From GCA-2732805 sp964516605 (GTDB taxonomy: Bacteria; Pseudomonadota; Gammaproteobacteria; Coxiellales; Coxiellaceae), in contig CAZFAA010000033.1 in assembly GCA_964516605.1 (NCBI GenBank), positions 1-16,832 on the forward strand: 16,832 bases of DNA. The letters run 5' to 3'. Below, in pieces: positions 1 to 6,333 of the stretch. Positions within the stretch are counted from its first letter, which is position 1. Each line of letters opens with the position of its first letter. A program made the translations under genes and the position numbers. The notes below the pieces were generated by a model, which saw only the letters and a program-made list of their open reading frames with translations, did not search any database and had not been told where the DNA came from.

Positions 1-318
1 CCACACAGCGGACGCGGTGGCTGGAGTTGGTATACTGGATCTGCAGGTTGGTTTTATCGGGTAATCATTGAGACATTATTGGGTGTGCAAGTAGAAGGTG
101 GAAATCACTTATATGTAAGAGCACTGCTGCCAGATGCATGGAATGGATTGACGATTGAATACCGTTATAAGAGCACGACTTATCGCATTACGATTCAACG
201 TGTCACCACAACAGCCGGTATCGTAATGGATGGTGCGACTGTCACCGATGATTTTATTACATTGGTTGATGATGGAGCAGTACACGAAGTGTTTATCTCG
301 GTGAACGGTAAGCGGTAA
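1..318 (+). CDS. C-terminal end of an NdvB-like cyclic beta-1,2-glucan synthase (GH94 domain), 5' partial
   Basis: The reading frame is open from base 1 (first codons P-H-S-G-R-G-G-W-S-W-Y-T-G-S-A-G-W) and ends at TAA 316-318, leaving 105 residues. The motif GRGGWSWYTGSAGW followed by an aromatic/basic stretch, then 'P-x-x-W-x-G-x-x-I-x-Y-x-Y-x-x-T-x-Y-x-I' and a closing 'LVDDGAVHEV' segment, is the typical tail of the GH94 phosphorylase-like domain at the C-terminus of cyclic beta-1,2-glucan synthases (NdvB/ChvB), very large inner-membrane enzymes. A stand-alone GH94 phosphorylase (cellobiose or sophorose/1,2-oligoglucan phosphorylase) could end the same way, and the missing N-terminus prevents a choice. 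The internal methionine usable as a start lies within the domain, so the true gene clearly begins upstream of the window. The neighbouring convergent GH144-like gene favours beta-1,2-glucan as the substrate. Confidence 0.8.
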   Translation, partial: PHSGRGGWSWYTGSAGWFYRVIIETLLGVQVEGGNHLYVRALLPDAWNGLTIEYRYKSTTYRITIQRVTTTAGIVMDGATVTDDFITLVDDGAVHEVFISVNGKR

Positions 319-334
319 ACGAATTGTGTCACTG

Positions 335-359
335 GTGCGCCAGACTTAGCCTGGCGCAC
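335..359. terminator. Hairpin terminator between two convergent genes
   Basis: A perfect 9-bp stem, GTGCGCCAG (335-343) with CTGGCGCAC (351-359), encloses a 7-base loop. It lies 16 bases past the stop of the glucan-synthase end and 10 bases past the stop of the facing minus-strand gene. On the plus strand it is followed by a T-rich but interrupted tract (366-379), so it should stop plus-strand transcription; on the minus strand there is no T tract and it may only slow the polymerase or protect the 3' end. Confidence 0.65.
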
Positions 360-369
360 TAGCAACTTC

Positions 370-1674
370 TTACTTTTTCAGGTACCCCCCCGTAAACCCG
401 GCGCGTCTTAATCCTGTGATGATATAAGGACAGCTGCGCATGAGCATCCAGATCAATTGTGACGCTGTATTTTCAACCATTAATATAATGGGTCCTTGAT
501 CGATACCGTAATACCACGGCGATATCCAAAATTTGCCATTCTCTTGTTGGTAAGTGCGATTGAAAGACGATCTAAAACCATAGCGATTGTGTTCCTTAAG
601 TTTTAAGTCATAAATACAGTATTCGATCATCGGCAATACAATATCTGGCGCAAACGGTAGGGACGTGACGGCAACCCAAGGTGCAACGGTGCCATCATCA
701 GGACCATCGGGCATACTCCGTGCTACGTAATCGAAAAATTGACGCTCCACGCCATCGATTGTGACGGTACAGGGGCCTGGACCGTCACACGCCGTAATGC
801 CCCAGCAGTATGGACCATAACCGACAAAATTATGCGGATTTTGAATGGCGTATTGTTGTTGCACGTAGGTAGCGATTTGACTGTTGCGAAAATAATTCAG
901 ATTTTTTTCACGCATGTAAGCATCTTGTATCATACGAAAATCGATCCAGATATGTGATAACTGATGCGTGAATAAGGAGCCTTCATGCAAGTATTCATAG
1001 CCATATATGTTTTTCCATTGATAGGTTTTAGTCCAGGCGGTATAGCTGCGTTCAGGCAAGGGAAATGTTGGCGAGCCTAAGCCTAAAATGTAGAGTAATA
1101 ACGCTTCGTCGTAGCCTTCCCAGCGGTAGGTGCTAAAGCCTTGTTCGGGTGTCCAGCCGAGCGCAATCGTGTCGCCTTGATTTTGTGCCCATTGCCAATC
1201 AACGCGCTGATAGAGTTGATCACCAAGTCGGCGAATTTCAGCTTCTTTAGGATTATTACCATCAAAATAGGTGGCAACTGTTAAGATGCCGGCAATTAGA
1301 AATGTGGTGTCTATGGTGGATAATTCACATTGCCAGGCACGTCGTCCTGTTTCCATATCAAGAAAATGATAATAAAACCCTTTATAGCCTGTAGCATCGG
1401 GTTCAGTACCTTGTGGGCTATTCCAAAAAAAACGTAAGGTTGCCAGTGTGCGTTCTACGGCTTGATCGCGTAGCATAAAGTCACGTTCTACTGCAACAGG
1501 GTAAGAAGATAACGCCAAGCCTGTTGCCGCGATGCTGGCTGGCCAATTATCCGCGTCCGCTGTTTTATCACGGATGAGTCCGTTAGCAAGATTCACTTCA
1601 TGTCTGAAGTAGTCGAAGGATTGACGTTGCAGTAATTCTAATTCTTTATAGAGGGGTAATTTAGTTCGTCCCAT
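370..1674 (-). CDS. GH144-like glucoamylase-family protein (PF10091), probable beta-1,2-glucan hydrolase
   Basis: This 434-residue protein matches the 'glucoamylase' family PF10091, now known to include GH144 endo-beta-1,2-glucanases and related to the GH189 transglycosylase domain inside cyclic glucan synthases. Recognisable pieces are an N-terminal helical part (ADNWPASIAATGLAL), the CELSTIDTTFLIAG segment, 'EGYDEALLLYILGLGSPT' near residue 190, 'LFTHQLSHIWIDFR', and 'GTVAPWVAVTSLPFAPD', consistent with an (alpha/alpha)6 barrel. Length matches stand-alone GH144 enzymes. No signal peptide is visible, and an in-frame TGA 18 bases before the ATG rules out a longer start, so the product looks cytoplasmic or needs another route; family members are often exported. 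AGGA sits 9 bases before the start. It converges on the NdvB-like gene end, suggesting trimming or turnover of the same glucan. Substrate is inferred; alpha-glucan activity is not excluded. Confidence 0.8.
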   Translation of the reverse strand: MGRTKLPLYKELELLQRQSFDYFRHEVNLANGLIRDKTADADNWPASIAATGLALSSYPVAVERDFMLRDQAVERTLATLRFFWNSPQGTEPDATGYKGFYYHFLDMETGRRAWQCELSTIDTTFLIAGILTVATYFDGNNPKEAEIRRLGDQLYQRVDWQWAQNQGDTIALGWTPEQGFSTYRWEGYDEALLLYILGLGSPTFPLPERSYTAWTKTYQWKNIYGYEYLHEGSLFTHQLSHIWIDFRMIQDAYMREKNLNYFRNSQIATYVQQQYAIQNPHNFVGYGPYCWGITACDGPGPCTVTIDGVERQFFDYVARSMPDGPDDGTVAPWVAVTSLPFAPDIVLPMIEYCIYDLKLKEHNRYGFRSSFNRTYQQENGKFWISPWYYGIDQGPIILMVENTASQLIWMLMRSCPYIITGLRRAGFTGGYLKK

Positions 1675-1763
1675 GAGTCCCTGTCCTGTTCAAATAAGCA
1701 AACCATATCATATAACACTGGCCATTGAAGATGCTAATTAAGAGATGAATGGCGGGGAATTGC

Positions 1764-1772
1764 TGCTATACT
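1764..1772 (+). promoter_or_regulatory. Extended -10 promoter of tadA, possibly giving a leaderless mRNA
   Basis: TGC-TATACT (1764-1772) is a near-consensus -10 with an upstream TGn extension. It ends only 7 bases before the ATG at 1780, so initiation would fall at or beside the A of the start codon. No good -35 is seen 16-18 bases upstream (GATGAA region), as expected for an extended -10 promoter. The rest of the 105-base divergent gap (1675-1779) must also hold the promoter of the minus-strand glucanase gene; TATGAT-like sequence is present on the minus strand there but no convincing -35. Confidence 0.45.
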
Positions 1773-1779
1773 GCCTTGC

Positions 1780-2235
1780 ATGATGAAATGGACTCATGAA
1801 CAGTTTATGCAATTGGCGCTGGATCAGGCCTATCAGGCTCAGGCACAGGGCGAAGTGCCTGTTGGTGCTGTATTGGTGCAAGGTGGTGAGGTCATTGCCA
1901 GCGGGTATAATCAGCCTATTGCCACATGCGATCCCACTGCGCACGCCGAAATTGTGGCCTTGCGTGGCGCAGCGCGTGCTTTAAATAATTACCGCTTAGT
2001 CGATACGACGTTATACGTCACGTTGGAGCCGTGCATTATGTGTATGGGTGCGATTGTGCAGGCACGTGTCAAGACGGTTGTGTATGCCGCAACAGATCCC
2101 AAGGCGGGCGCTGTTGAAAGTGTGTTTCATGTAGCCAGTGAGACGCGTTTGAATCACCAAGTGGATTGTATTGCAGGTATTTTGTCTGCACAGGCCAGTA
2201 CGCTATTAAAAGATTTTTTTCGCTTACGTCGCTAA
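1780..2235 (+). CDS. tadA: tRNA-specific adenosine deaminase TadA
   Basis: TadA converts the wobble adenosine-34 of tRNA-Arg(ACG) to inosine and is normally essential. The 151-residue product carries the zinc deaminase signature: H55-A-E57 (zinc ligand and proton-shuttle glutamate) in DPTAHAEIVALR, and P84-C85-I-M-C88 with the two zinc cysteines. E25-V-P-V-G-A-V and NYRLVD(T)TLYVTLEP match bacterial TadA closely, and the C-terminus (LLKDFFRLRR) ends where the core family ends, lacking the short charged tail of the Escherichia coli protein. Two adjacent ATGs (1780, 1783) fit the family's N-terminus; neither has a Shine-Dalgarno sequence, and the -10 element lies immediately upstream. The gene is divergent from the GH144-like gene. 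Its TAA stop overlaps the nine-A tract that, on the other strand, is the T tail of the small RNA described below, so the two transcripts end tail to tail. Confidence 0.95.
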   Translation: MMKWTHEQFMQLALDQAYQAQAQGEVPVGAVLVQGGEVIASGYNQPIATCDPTAHAEIVALRGAARALNNYRLVDTTLYVTLEPCIMCMGAIVQARVKTVVYAATDPKAGAVESVFHVASETRLNHQVDCIAGILSAQASTLLKDFFRLRR

Positions 2236-2267
2236 AAAAAAACCACCTCGAGTATTCCTGGAGGTGG
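2234..2267 (-). terminator. Intrinsic terminator of the minus-strand small RNA
   Basis: A 7-bp G+C-rich stem (CCACCTC/GAGGTGG on either strand, 2243-2249 with 2261-2267) is followed on the minus strand by nine consecutive T (2242-2234). On the plus strand the same stem is followed by CTTCAATATAA and preceded by the A tract, so it does not have the layout of a tadA terminator. Its 11-base loop carries AGGA on the minus strand. Confidence 0.8.
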
Positions 2268-2333
2268 CTTCAATATAACGACATCCTTGTCGTGTTAACA
2301 CATCCTTGTGACTTGTTCGTAGCATCAAGATGT
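2234..2333 (-). ncRNA. Candidate CsrA/RsmA-sequestering small RNA (RsmY/RsmZ/CsrB type)
   Basis: Read on the minus strand, the stretch contains three hairpins with GGA in the loop. The first is CACA-AGGA-TGTG (2310 to 2299). The second is ACGACA-AGGA-TGTCGT (2293 to 2278). The third is the terminator CCACCTC-CAGGAATACTC-GAGGTGG (2267 to 2243), followed by nine T (2242 to 2234). The first two each contain ACAAGGATGT, a full match to the core of the known high-affinity CsrA site (ACARGGAUGU) displayed in a hairpin loop. Their GGAs are 19 bases apart, close to the spacing at which one CsrA dimer can bridge two sites. With the proposed promoter the RNA would be about 100 bases, like RsmY-type RNAs. 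Such RNAs bind CsrA and free its target mRNAs, usually under GacA/LetA control. The 5' end is uncertain; the strand is fixed by the T tail and by GGA, rather than TCC, lying in the loops. The fold was done by eye. Confidence 0.75.
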
Positions 2334-2339
2334 AGGAGC

Positions 2340-2368
2340 AGTATTGCAAAAAGTCGGGGTCGCGACAA
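2340..2368 (-). promoter_or_regulatory. Possible promoter of the small RNA
   Basis: On the minus strand TTGTCG (2368-2363) and AATACT (2345-2340) are separated by 17 bases; each matches the sigma-70 consensus at four of six positions. Initiation would fall near A2333. The match is modest, as is common for activator-dependent promoters. Further upstream, AGGAAATCCT (minus strand, 2451-2442) matches 7 of 10 core positions of the LetA-type box AGAAATTTCT, but it also lies in the ppa promoter region. Confidence 0.3.
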
Positions 2369-2445
2369 GAGCCTTGGTGTTGGAAACGGACGCTTTCTTG
2401 ATCTGTATCAATTCGCTGTAATTGGCATTGTTTTGCCTGAGAGGA

Positions 2446-2475
2446 TTTCCTATTCTCTGCATCGAGTTGTATAAT
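2446..2475 (+). promoter_or_regulatory. ppa promoter
   Basis: A perfect TATAAT -10 lies at 2470-2475, 34 bases before the ppa start. At the proper distance upstream only a weak -35 is present (TTTCCT 2446-2451, 18-base spacer). An imperfect inverted repeat, GAGAGGATTTCCTATTCTC (2439-2457), overlaps this -35 region and could be a regulator site. GAGGAG (2498-2503), 6 bases before the ATG, is the ribosome binding site. Confidence 0.6.
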
Positions 2476-2509
2476 GCTTCCATTTTTTCAATCTATCGAG
2501 GAGTAAGCG

Positions 2510-3061
2510 ATGCCTGCGTTTGATCAGTTACCACCAGCACAAAGTGTACCGGATGATATTAATGTCATTATTGAAGTTCCAGCGCATGCTGATCCCGTGA
2601 AATACGAAGTGGATAAACAAACGGGCTTATTGGCTGTTGATCGTTTTATGCCAACAGCGATGCATTACCCGTGTAATTATGGCTTTGTACCCAATACGCT
2701 GTCAGGTGATGGTGATCCTGTGGATGTCTTGGTGATCGCGCCTTTGCCGATCCAATCTGGTGCGTTTGTACGCTGTCGAGCCTTGGGTGTGTTGCAGATG
2801 ACGGATGAATCGGGTGAAGATGCCAAAGTGATTGCGGTACCGATCAAGAAAGTATGTTTGCATATGCAGAATATTAATACCTTAAGTGATATTCCTAAAA
2901 TCACTTTGGACAGTATTGTTCACTTTTTTGAGCATTATAAAGATTTAGAACCCGGTAAATGGGTTAAAGTCAGTGGATTTGCTGATGTTGATGCCGCTGC
3001 TAGAGAAATTAATGATAGCATTAAGCGTTATCATGATGGTCATTCGTGTGAAGCATGTTAG
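2510..3061 (+). CDS. ppa: Inorganic pyrophosphatase, family I
   Basis: The enzyme hydrolyses pyrophosphate to two phosphates in the cytoplasm and so drives nucleic acid, protein and tRNA-charging reactions forward. The 183-residue product is slightly longer than the 176-residue E. coli enzyme. Active-site residues are in place: E22, K31, Y57, the D67-G-D69-P-V-D72 metal-binding signature, D99 and D104 (equivalents of E. coli D65, D67, D70, D97 and D102 by motif). 'KYEVDK', 'RFMPTAMHYPCNYGFVPNTL' and 'GKWVKVSGF' are also typical. The C-terminus ends in an unusual HSCEAC with two cysteines. The ATG is fixed by a strong GAGGAG and matches the usual N-terminus. The gene has its own promoter and lies just upstream of putA, separated by a large palindrome. 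Confidence 0.97.
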   Translation: MPAFDQLPPAQSVPDDINVIIEVPAHADPVKYEVDKQTGLLAVDRFMPTAMHYPCNYGFVPNTLSGDGDPVDVLVIAPLPIQSGAFVRCRALGVLQMTDESGEDAKVIAVPIKKVCLHMQNINTLSDIPKITLDSIVHFFEHYKDLEPGKWVKVSGFADVDAAAREINDSIKRYHDGHSCEAC

Positions 3062-3063
3062 TC

Positions 3064-3069
3064 TTGACA
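3064..3069 (+). promoter_or_regulatory. Isolated consensus -35 (TTGACA) upstream of putA
   Basis: A perfect TTGACA begins two bases after the ppa stop codon. No matching -10 is present at 16-18 bases (CAGAAG at best), so a putA promoter here would need an activator or the element is chance. The putA ATG at 3137 is preceded by AAAAGG (3122-3127) at a 9-base spacing. Confidence 0.25.
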
Positions 3070-3089
3070 CATTAAATCCGCTCATGCAG

Positions 3090-3115
3090 AAGAGGAAAAC
3101 ACGTGTTTTCCTCTT
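3090..3115. repeat. Perfect 26-base palindrome between ppa and putA
   Basis: The sequence 3090-3115 is its own reverse complement: each 13-base arm begins AAGAGGAAAAC and the centre is CACGTG. As RNA it folds to an 11-bp stem with a 4-base loop. The 3' arm is T-rich (GTTTTCCTCTT) but no T tract follows (AAATCTAAAAGG), so it resembles a terminator without a normal tail. It may end ppa mRNA in either direction, protect its 3' end, or act as an operator for putA, whose ribosome binding site starts 7 bases later. Confidence 0.7.
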
Positions 3116-3136
3116 AAATCTAAAAGGTTTACTACT

Positions 3137-6100
3137 ATGCATCTACATGAAATTGTTCCCATACAAGAGCCATTACGTCAGATCATTACGCAACATTATC
3201 ATATTGATGAGACAGCTTATCTTGAAGTGTTATTGGAGCGGCTGAATTTTAATAGTGTGATTGAGTCAGATATTGAAGATCTAGCGCATTTGTTAGTGAC
3301 CACGGTGCGCAAAAAAGAAGAGTCAAAAAAGGGTATTGAAGCGTTGATGACACATTACGATTTATCAACGCAAGAAGGTATCATGCTGATGTGTCTTGCC
3401 GAAGCATTATTGCGTATTCCTGATAAAGATACTGAGCATCTGCTTATTCGTGATAAATTAACTGGCGCGCAGTGGGGTAATCAACTGGGTCATGCTGAGT
3501 CGAGTTTTGTGAGTGTGGCAACATGGGGATTGGCATTAACCGGTAAATTACTGAATCAAGATTCACAAACCACATCATTTAAAAAAATGTGGCAAACGCT
3601 CATTCGCCGCACCAGTGAACCGGTTGTGCGTAAAATGGTGCGCGAAGCCATTCGCGTGATGAGTGAGCAATTTGTTTTAGGTCGAACGATTGAAGAAGCA
3701 TTGCAACGCTCAGCAGAATACACCAATAAAGGCTATTGTTTTTCATACGACATGTTGGGTGAGGCAGCGCGTACGCTGCAGGATGCAGATCATTATATGC
3801 GTTCTTATGAGCATTCGATTGATGCGGTTGGTAAGACGGTAGATCAACGTATTCCATTGTTTAAACGTCCTAATATTTCCGTTAAATTATCGGCCCTCTA
3901 TCCACGTTATGATTTTTTACATCAAGAAGCAGCGCGACAAGTATTGACGCAACGTTTGCTCTCCTTATCGTTGCGTGCCAAAGCTTGTGGTATTTGTTTG
4001 ACAGTCGATGCTGAAGAATCAGATCGGTTGGATTTATCCTTAGATATTATTGAAGCGGTATTTTGTGACCCACAATTACGCGATTGGGATGGATTGGGGT
4101 TAGCGGTACAAGCATATCAAAAGCGTGCCTTGAGTGTGTTGCAGTGGGTCGCGGCTTTAGCACGCCAGCAAGGCAAACACATCTGTGTGCGTTTGGTGAA
4201 AGGCGCGTATTGGGATTCTGAAATTAAACGTGCGCAAGAGTTAGGACATGACAACTACCCTGTATTTACACGAAAAATAGCAACTGATGTGAATTATTTG
4301 GTGTGTGCTAAAGAGCTCTTAACCAGCATGCAGGATGTGATTTATCCGCAATTTGCGACACACAATGCGTATACGGCTGCCGCGATTATCTCGATGATAC
4401 GCCGTGATAAGATTGGCGGGAGCTTTGAATTTCAAAGTTTGCATGGTATGGGGCAGGCATTGCACGATCAATTAATTGAGCAGGATATTTCCTGCCGTGT
4501 GTATGCACCTGTTGGCAGTCATGAGGATTTACTGCCGTATTTGGTACGCCGATTATTGGAAAATGGTGCTAACAGTTCGTTTGTTAATCAGATTGCTGAT
4601 AAAAACACTCCGATTGAAAAATTAATTCAAAGTCCTGTGCGTGAATTAAAAAATGTGGAATCTAAAAGCAATCCTAATATTCCGTTGCCACACGCTATTT
4701 TAGGGGGTAACCGCATCAATTCATCTGGAGTGAATTATGCCAATTACGATGCATTACGTGCTTTGCAAACTGGGATGAAGCCTTATTGGCATGCGCAATA
4801 CACGGCGACACCGTTGCAACGTAAGATGGCTCAGGGTGATTCTTGTCACACCATTATGAATCCAGCAGATGGCCAGCAAAAAGTCGGTTCAGTTGTCGAT
4901 GCGAGTGAGCAGGATGTTGAGCAGGCTTTGTCTCAAGGTGTGGTGGCTTTTGAGCAATGGAATCGGATGACCTTAGATGATCGTATCGCCATTCTTGATA
5001 GGATGGCGGATTTACTGAATGAGCATGACTGTGAGCTCATGGTACTGGTGATGCGTGAGGCCGGTAAGGTTTTGACAGATGCGATTGCTGAAATTCGTGA
5101 GGCTATCGATTTTTGTCGTTATTATGCAACTTTAGCTAAAACATCTTTAGCGCCTCAGCAATTAACTGGTTATACGGGTGAAACGAATATATTGCAGATG
5201 AGGGGACGTGGTGTCTTGTTATGTATTAGCCCTTGGAATTTTCCAGTGGCTATTTTTACAGGTCAAATTGCAGCGTCTTTGGTGGCGGGTAATTGTGTTA
5301 TTGCAAAACCGGCCGAACAAACTGCATTGACAGCTGCGTTTGTTGTGGATCTGTTTCATAAAGCTGGTGTACCCAAAGAGGTCTTGCAGTTGGTGCCGGG
5401 GCGTGGCGAAACAGTGGGTCAACAATTGGTTAAAGACTCACGAATTGCAGGTGTGCTGTTCACAGGGTCGACGGCAACCGCTAAAGCCATTCAATTAGAA
5501 TTAGCGCAACGTCAAGGGCCTATCGTGCCATTTGTTGCTGAAACCGGCGGTATTAATGCACTCATTGCAGACTCGAGTGCTTTGCCAGAACAGTTAGTCA
5601 GTGATGTGATTGCATCGGCATTTGGTAGCGCTGGCCAGCGTTGTTCGGCATTACGTGTGTTGTTTATTCAAGAAGATATTGCTGATAAAGTGATTGCCAT
5701 GTTGCAAGGTGCTATGAAATTATTGGTTGTGGGTAATCCATGTGATTTAAGTACTGATGTGGGTCCTGTGATTGATCGTGATGCGCAAAAGGCGATCAAT
5801 GATCATATTGCTGGTATGCGTGACCAGGCCAAATTAATTTCTAACGCTAAATTATCTAGTGATGTTAGCGAGCACAGCACTTATGTTATCCCGCATGCAT
5901 TTGAATTGTCTTCTTTAGATCAACTCAAGACTGAAATCTTTGGCCCCGTATTGCATGTCGTGCGTTATGCTAAAAAAGATTTGGATAAAGTGATTGATCA
6001 AATCAATGCACTTGGATTTGGATTAACATTTGGCATACACAGTCGAATTAATGAAACGATTCAGTATATTCAGTCGCGTGTTAAAGCGGGTAATATCTAT

Positions 6101-6280
6101 GTTAATCGTACGATCATTGGTGCGATGGTGGGTGTGCAACCCTTTGGTGGTAGCGGTTTATCCGGTACAGGGCCTAAAGCGGGCGGACCACATTATTTAT
6201 TGCGCTTATGTGAAGAAACAACACTGACAGTCAATACGACGGCCGCAGGTGGTAATGCCAGTTTGATGATGCAGGGTTAA
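3137..6280 (+). CDS. putA: Bifunctional proline dehydrogenase / L-glutamate gamma-semialdehyde dehydrogenase (PutA, short type)
   Basis: PutA oxidises proline to P5C (FAD, electrons to quinone) and then glutamate semialdehyde to glutamate (NAD), with channelling between the two sites. The 1047-residue protein has an N-terminal alpha domain (about 1-150), a PRODH barrel (about 180-490; VKLSALYPRYD, R352-LVKGAYWD, FEFQSLHGM, and R471-R472-x-x-E475, which correspond to the proline-binding RR..E of E. coli PutA), and an ALDH part (about 560-1030; SPWNFP from 698, E802 in AETGG, catalytic C836 in GQRCSALR, EIFGPVLHV, PFGGSGLSGTGPKAGGP). There is no N-terminal ribbon-helix-helix domain and no long C-terminal domain, so unlike enteric PutA it should not repress its own gene. 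The ATG has AAAAGG upstream. It lies 75 bases after ppa, past the palindrome. Proline is a favoured carbon source of many amino-acid-using intracellular gammaproteobacteria. Confidence 0.97.
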   Translation: MHLHEIVPIQEPLRQIITQHYHIDETAYLEVLLERLNFNSVIESDIEDLAHLLVTTVRKKEESKKGIEALMTHYDLSTQEGIMLMCLAEALLRIPDKDTEHLLIRDKLTGAQWGNQLGHAESSFVSVATWGLALTGKLLNQDSQTTSFKKMWQTLIRRTSEPVVRKMVREAIRVMSEQFVLGRTIEEALQRSAEYTNKGYCFSYDMLGEAARTLQDADHYMRSYEHSIDAVGKTVDQRIPLFKRPNISVKLSALYPRYDFLHQEAARQVLTQRLLSLSLRAKACGICLTVDAEESDRLDLSLDIIEAVFCDPQLRDWDGLGLAVQAYQKRALSVLQWVAALARQQGKHICVRLVKGAYWDSEIKRAQELGHDNYPVFTRKIATDVNYLVCAKELLTSMQDVIYPQFATHNAYTAAAIISMIRRDKIGGSFEFQSLHGMGQALHDQLIEQDISCRVYAPVGSHEDLLPYLVRRLLENGANSSFVNQIADKNTPIEKLIQSPVRELKNVESKSNPNIPLPHAILGGNRINSSGVNYANYDALRALQTGMKPYWHAQYTATPLQRKMAQGDSCHTIMNPADGQQKVGSVVDASEQDVEQALSQGVVAFEQWNRMTLDDRIAILDRMADLLNEHDCELMVLVMREAGKVLTDAIAEIREAIDFCRYYATLAKTSLAPQQLTGYTGETNILQMRGRGVLLCISPWNFPVAIFTGQIAASLVAGNCVIAKPAEQTALTAAFVVDLFHKAGVPKEVLQLVPGRGETVGQQLVKDSRIAGVLFTGSTATAKAIQLELAQRQGPIVPFVAETGGINALIADSSALPEQLVSDVIASAFGSAGQRCSALRVLFIQEDIADKVIAMLQGAMKLLVVGNPCDLSTDVGPVIDRDAQKAINDHIAGMRDQAKLISNAKLSSDVSEHSTYVIPHAFELSSLDQLKTEIFGPVLHVVRYAKKDLDKVIDQINALGFGLTFGIHSRINETIQYIQSRVKAGNIYVNRTIIGAMVGVQPFGGSGLSGTGPKAGGPHYLLRLCEETTLTVNTTAAGGNASLMMQG

Positions 6281-6305
6281 AAATCATTCCTCCCTAAGTT
6301 ATAAC
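6277..6305 (+). promoter_or_regulatory. Possible yheS promoter
   Basis: TTAAAA (6277-6282, overlapping the putA stop) and TATAAC (6300-6305) are 17 bases apart and match the sigma-70 boxes at 4/6 and 5/6. Initiation near 6312 gives a leader of about 22 bases. No clear putA terminator is visible in the 53-base gap, so read-through from putA is also possible. Confidence 0.4.
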
Positions 6306-6333
6306 GCGAAATAAAACAAGGCTGGTTGAACTT

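Noticed and set aside
2432..2449. Minus-strand CTCTCAGGCAAAA resembles the 3' end of a glycine riboswitch aptamer
   Set aside because: The rest of the aptamer (paired G+A-rich 5' strand, GCCGAAGG core) is missing, and no glycine-related gene follows in that direction.
2166..2474. Plus-strand 102-codon frame spanning the end of tadA and the gap before ppa
   Set aside because: It has no ribosome binding site or protein-like pattern, starts inside tadA in another frame, and runs across the small-RNA hairpins and the ppa promoter.
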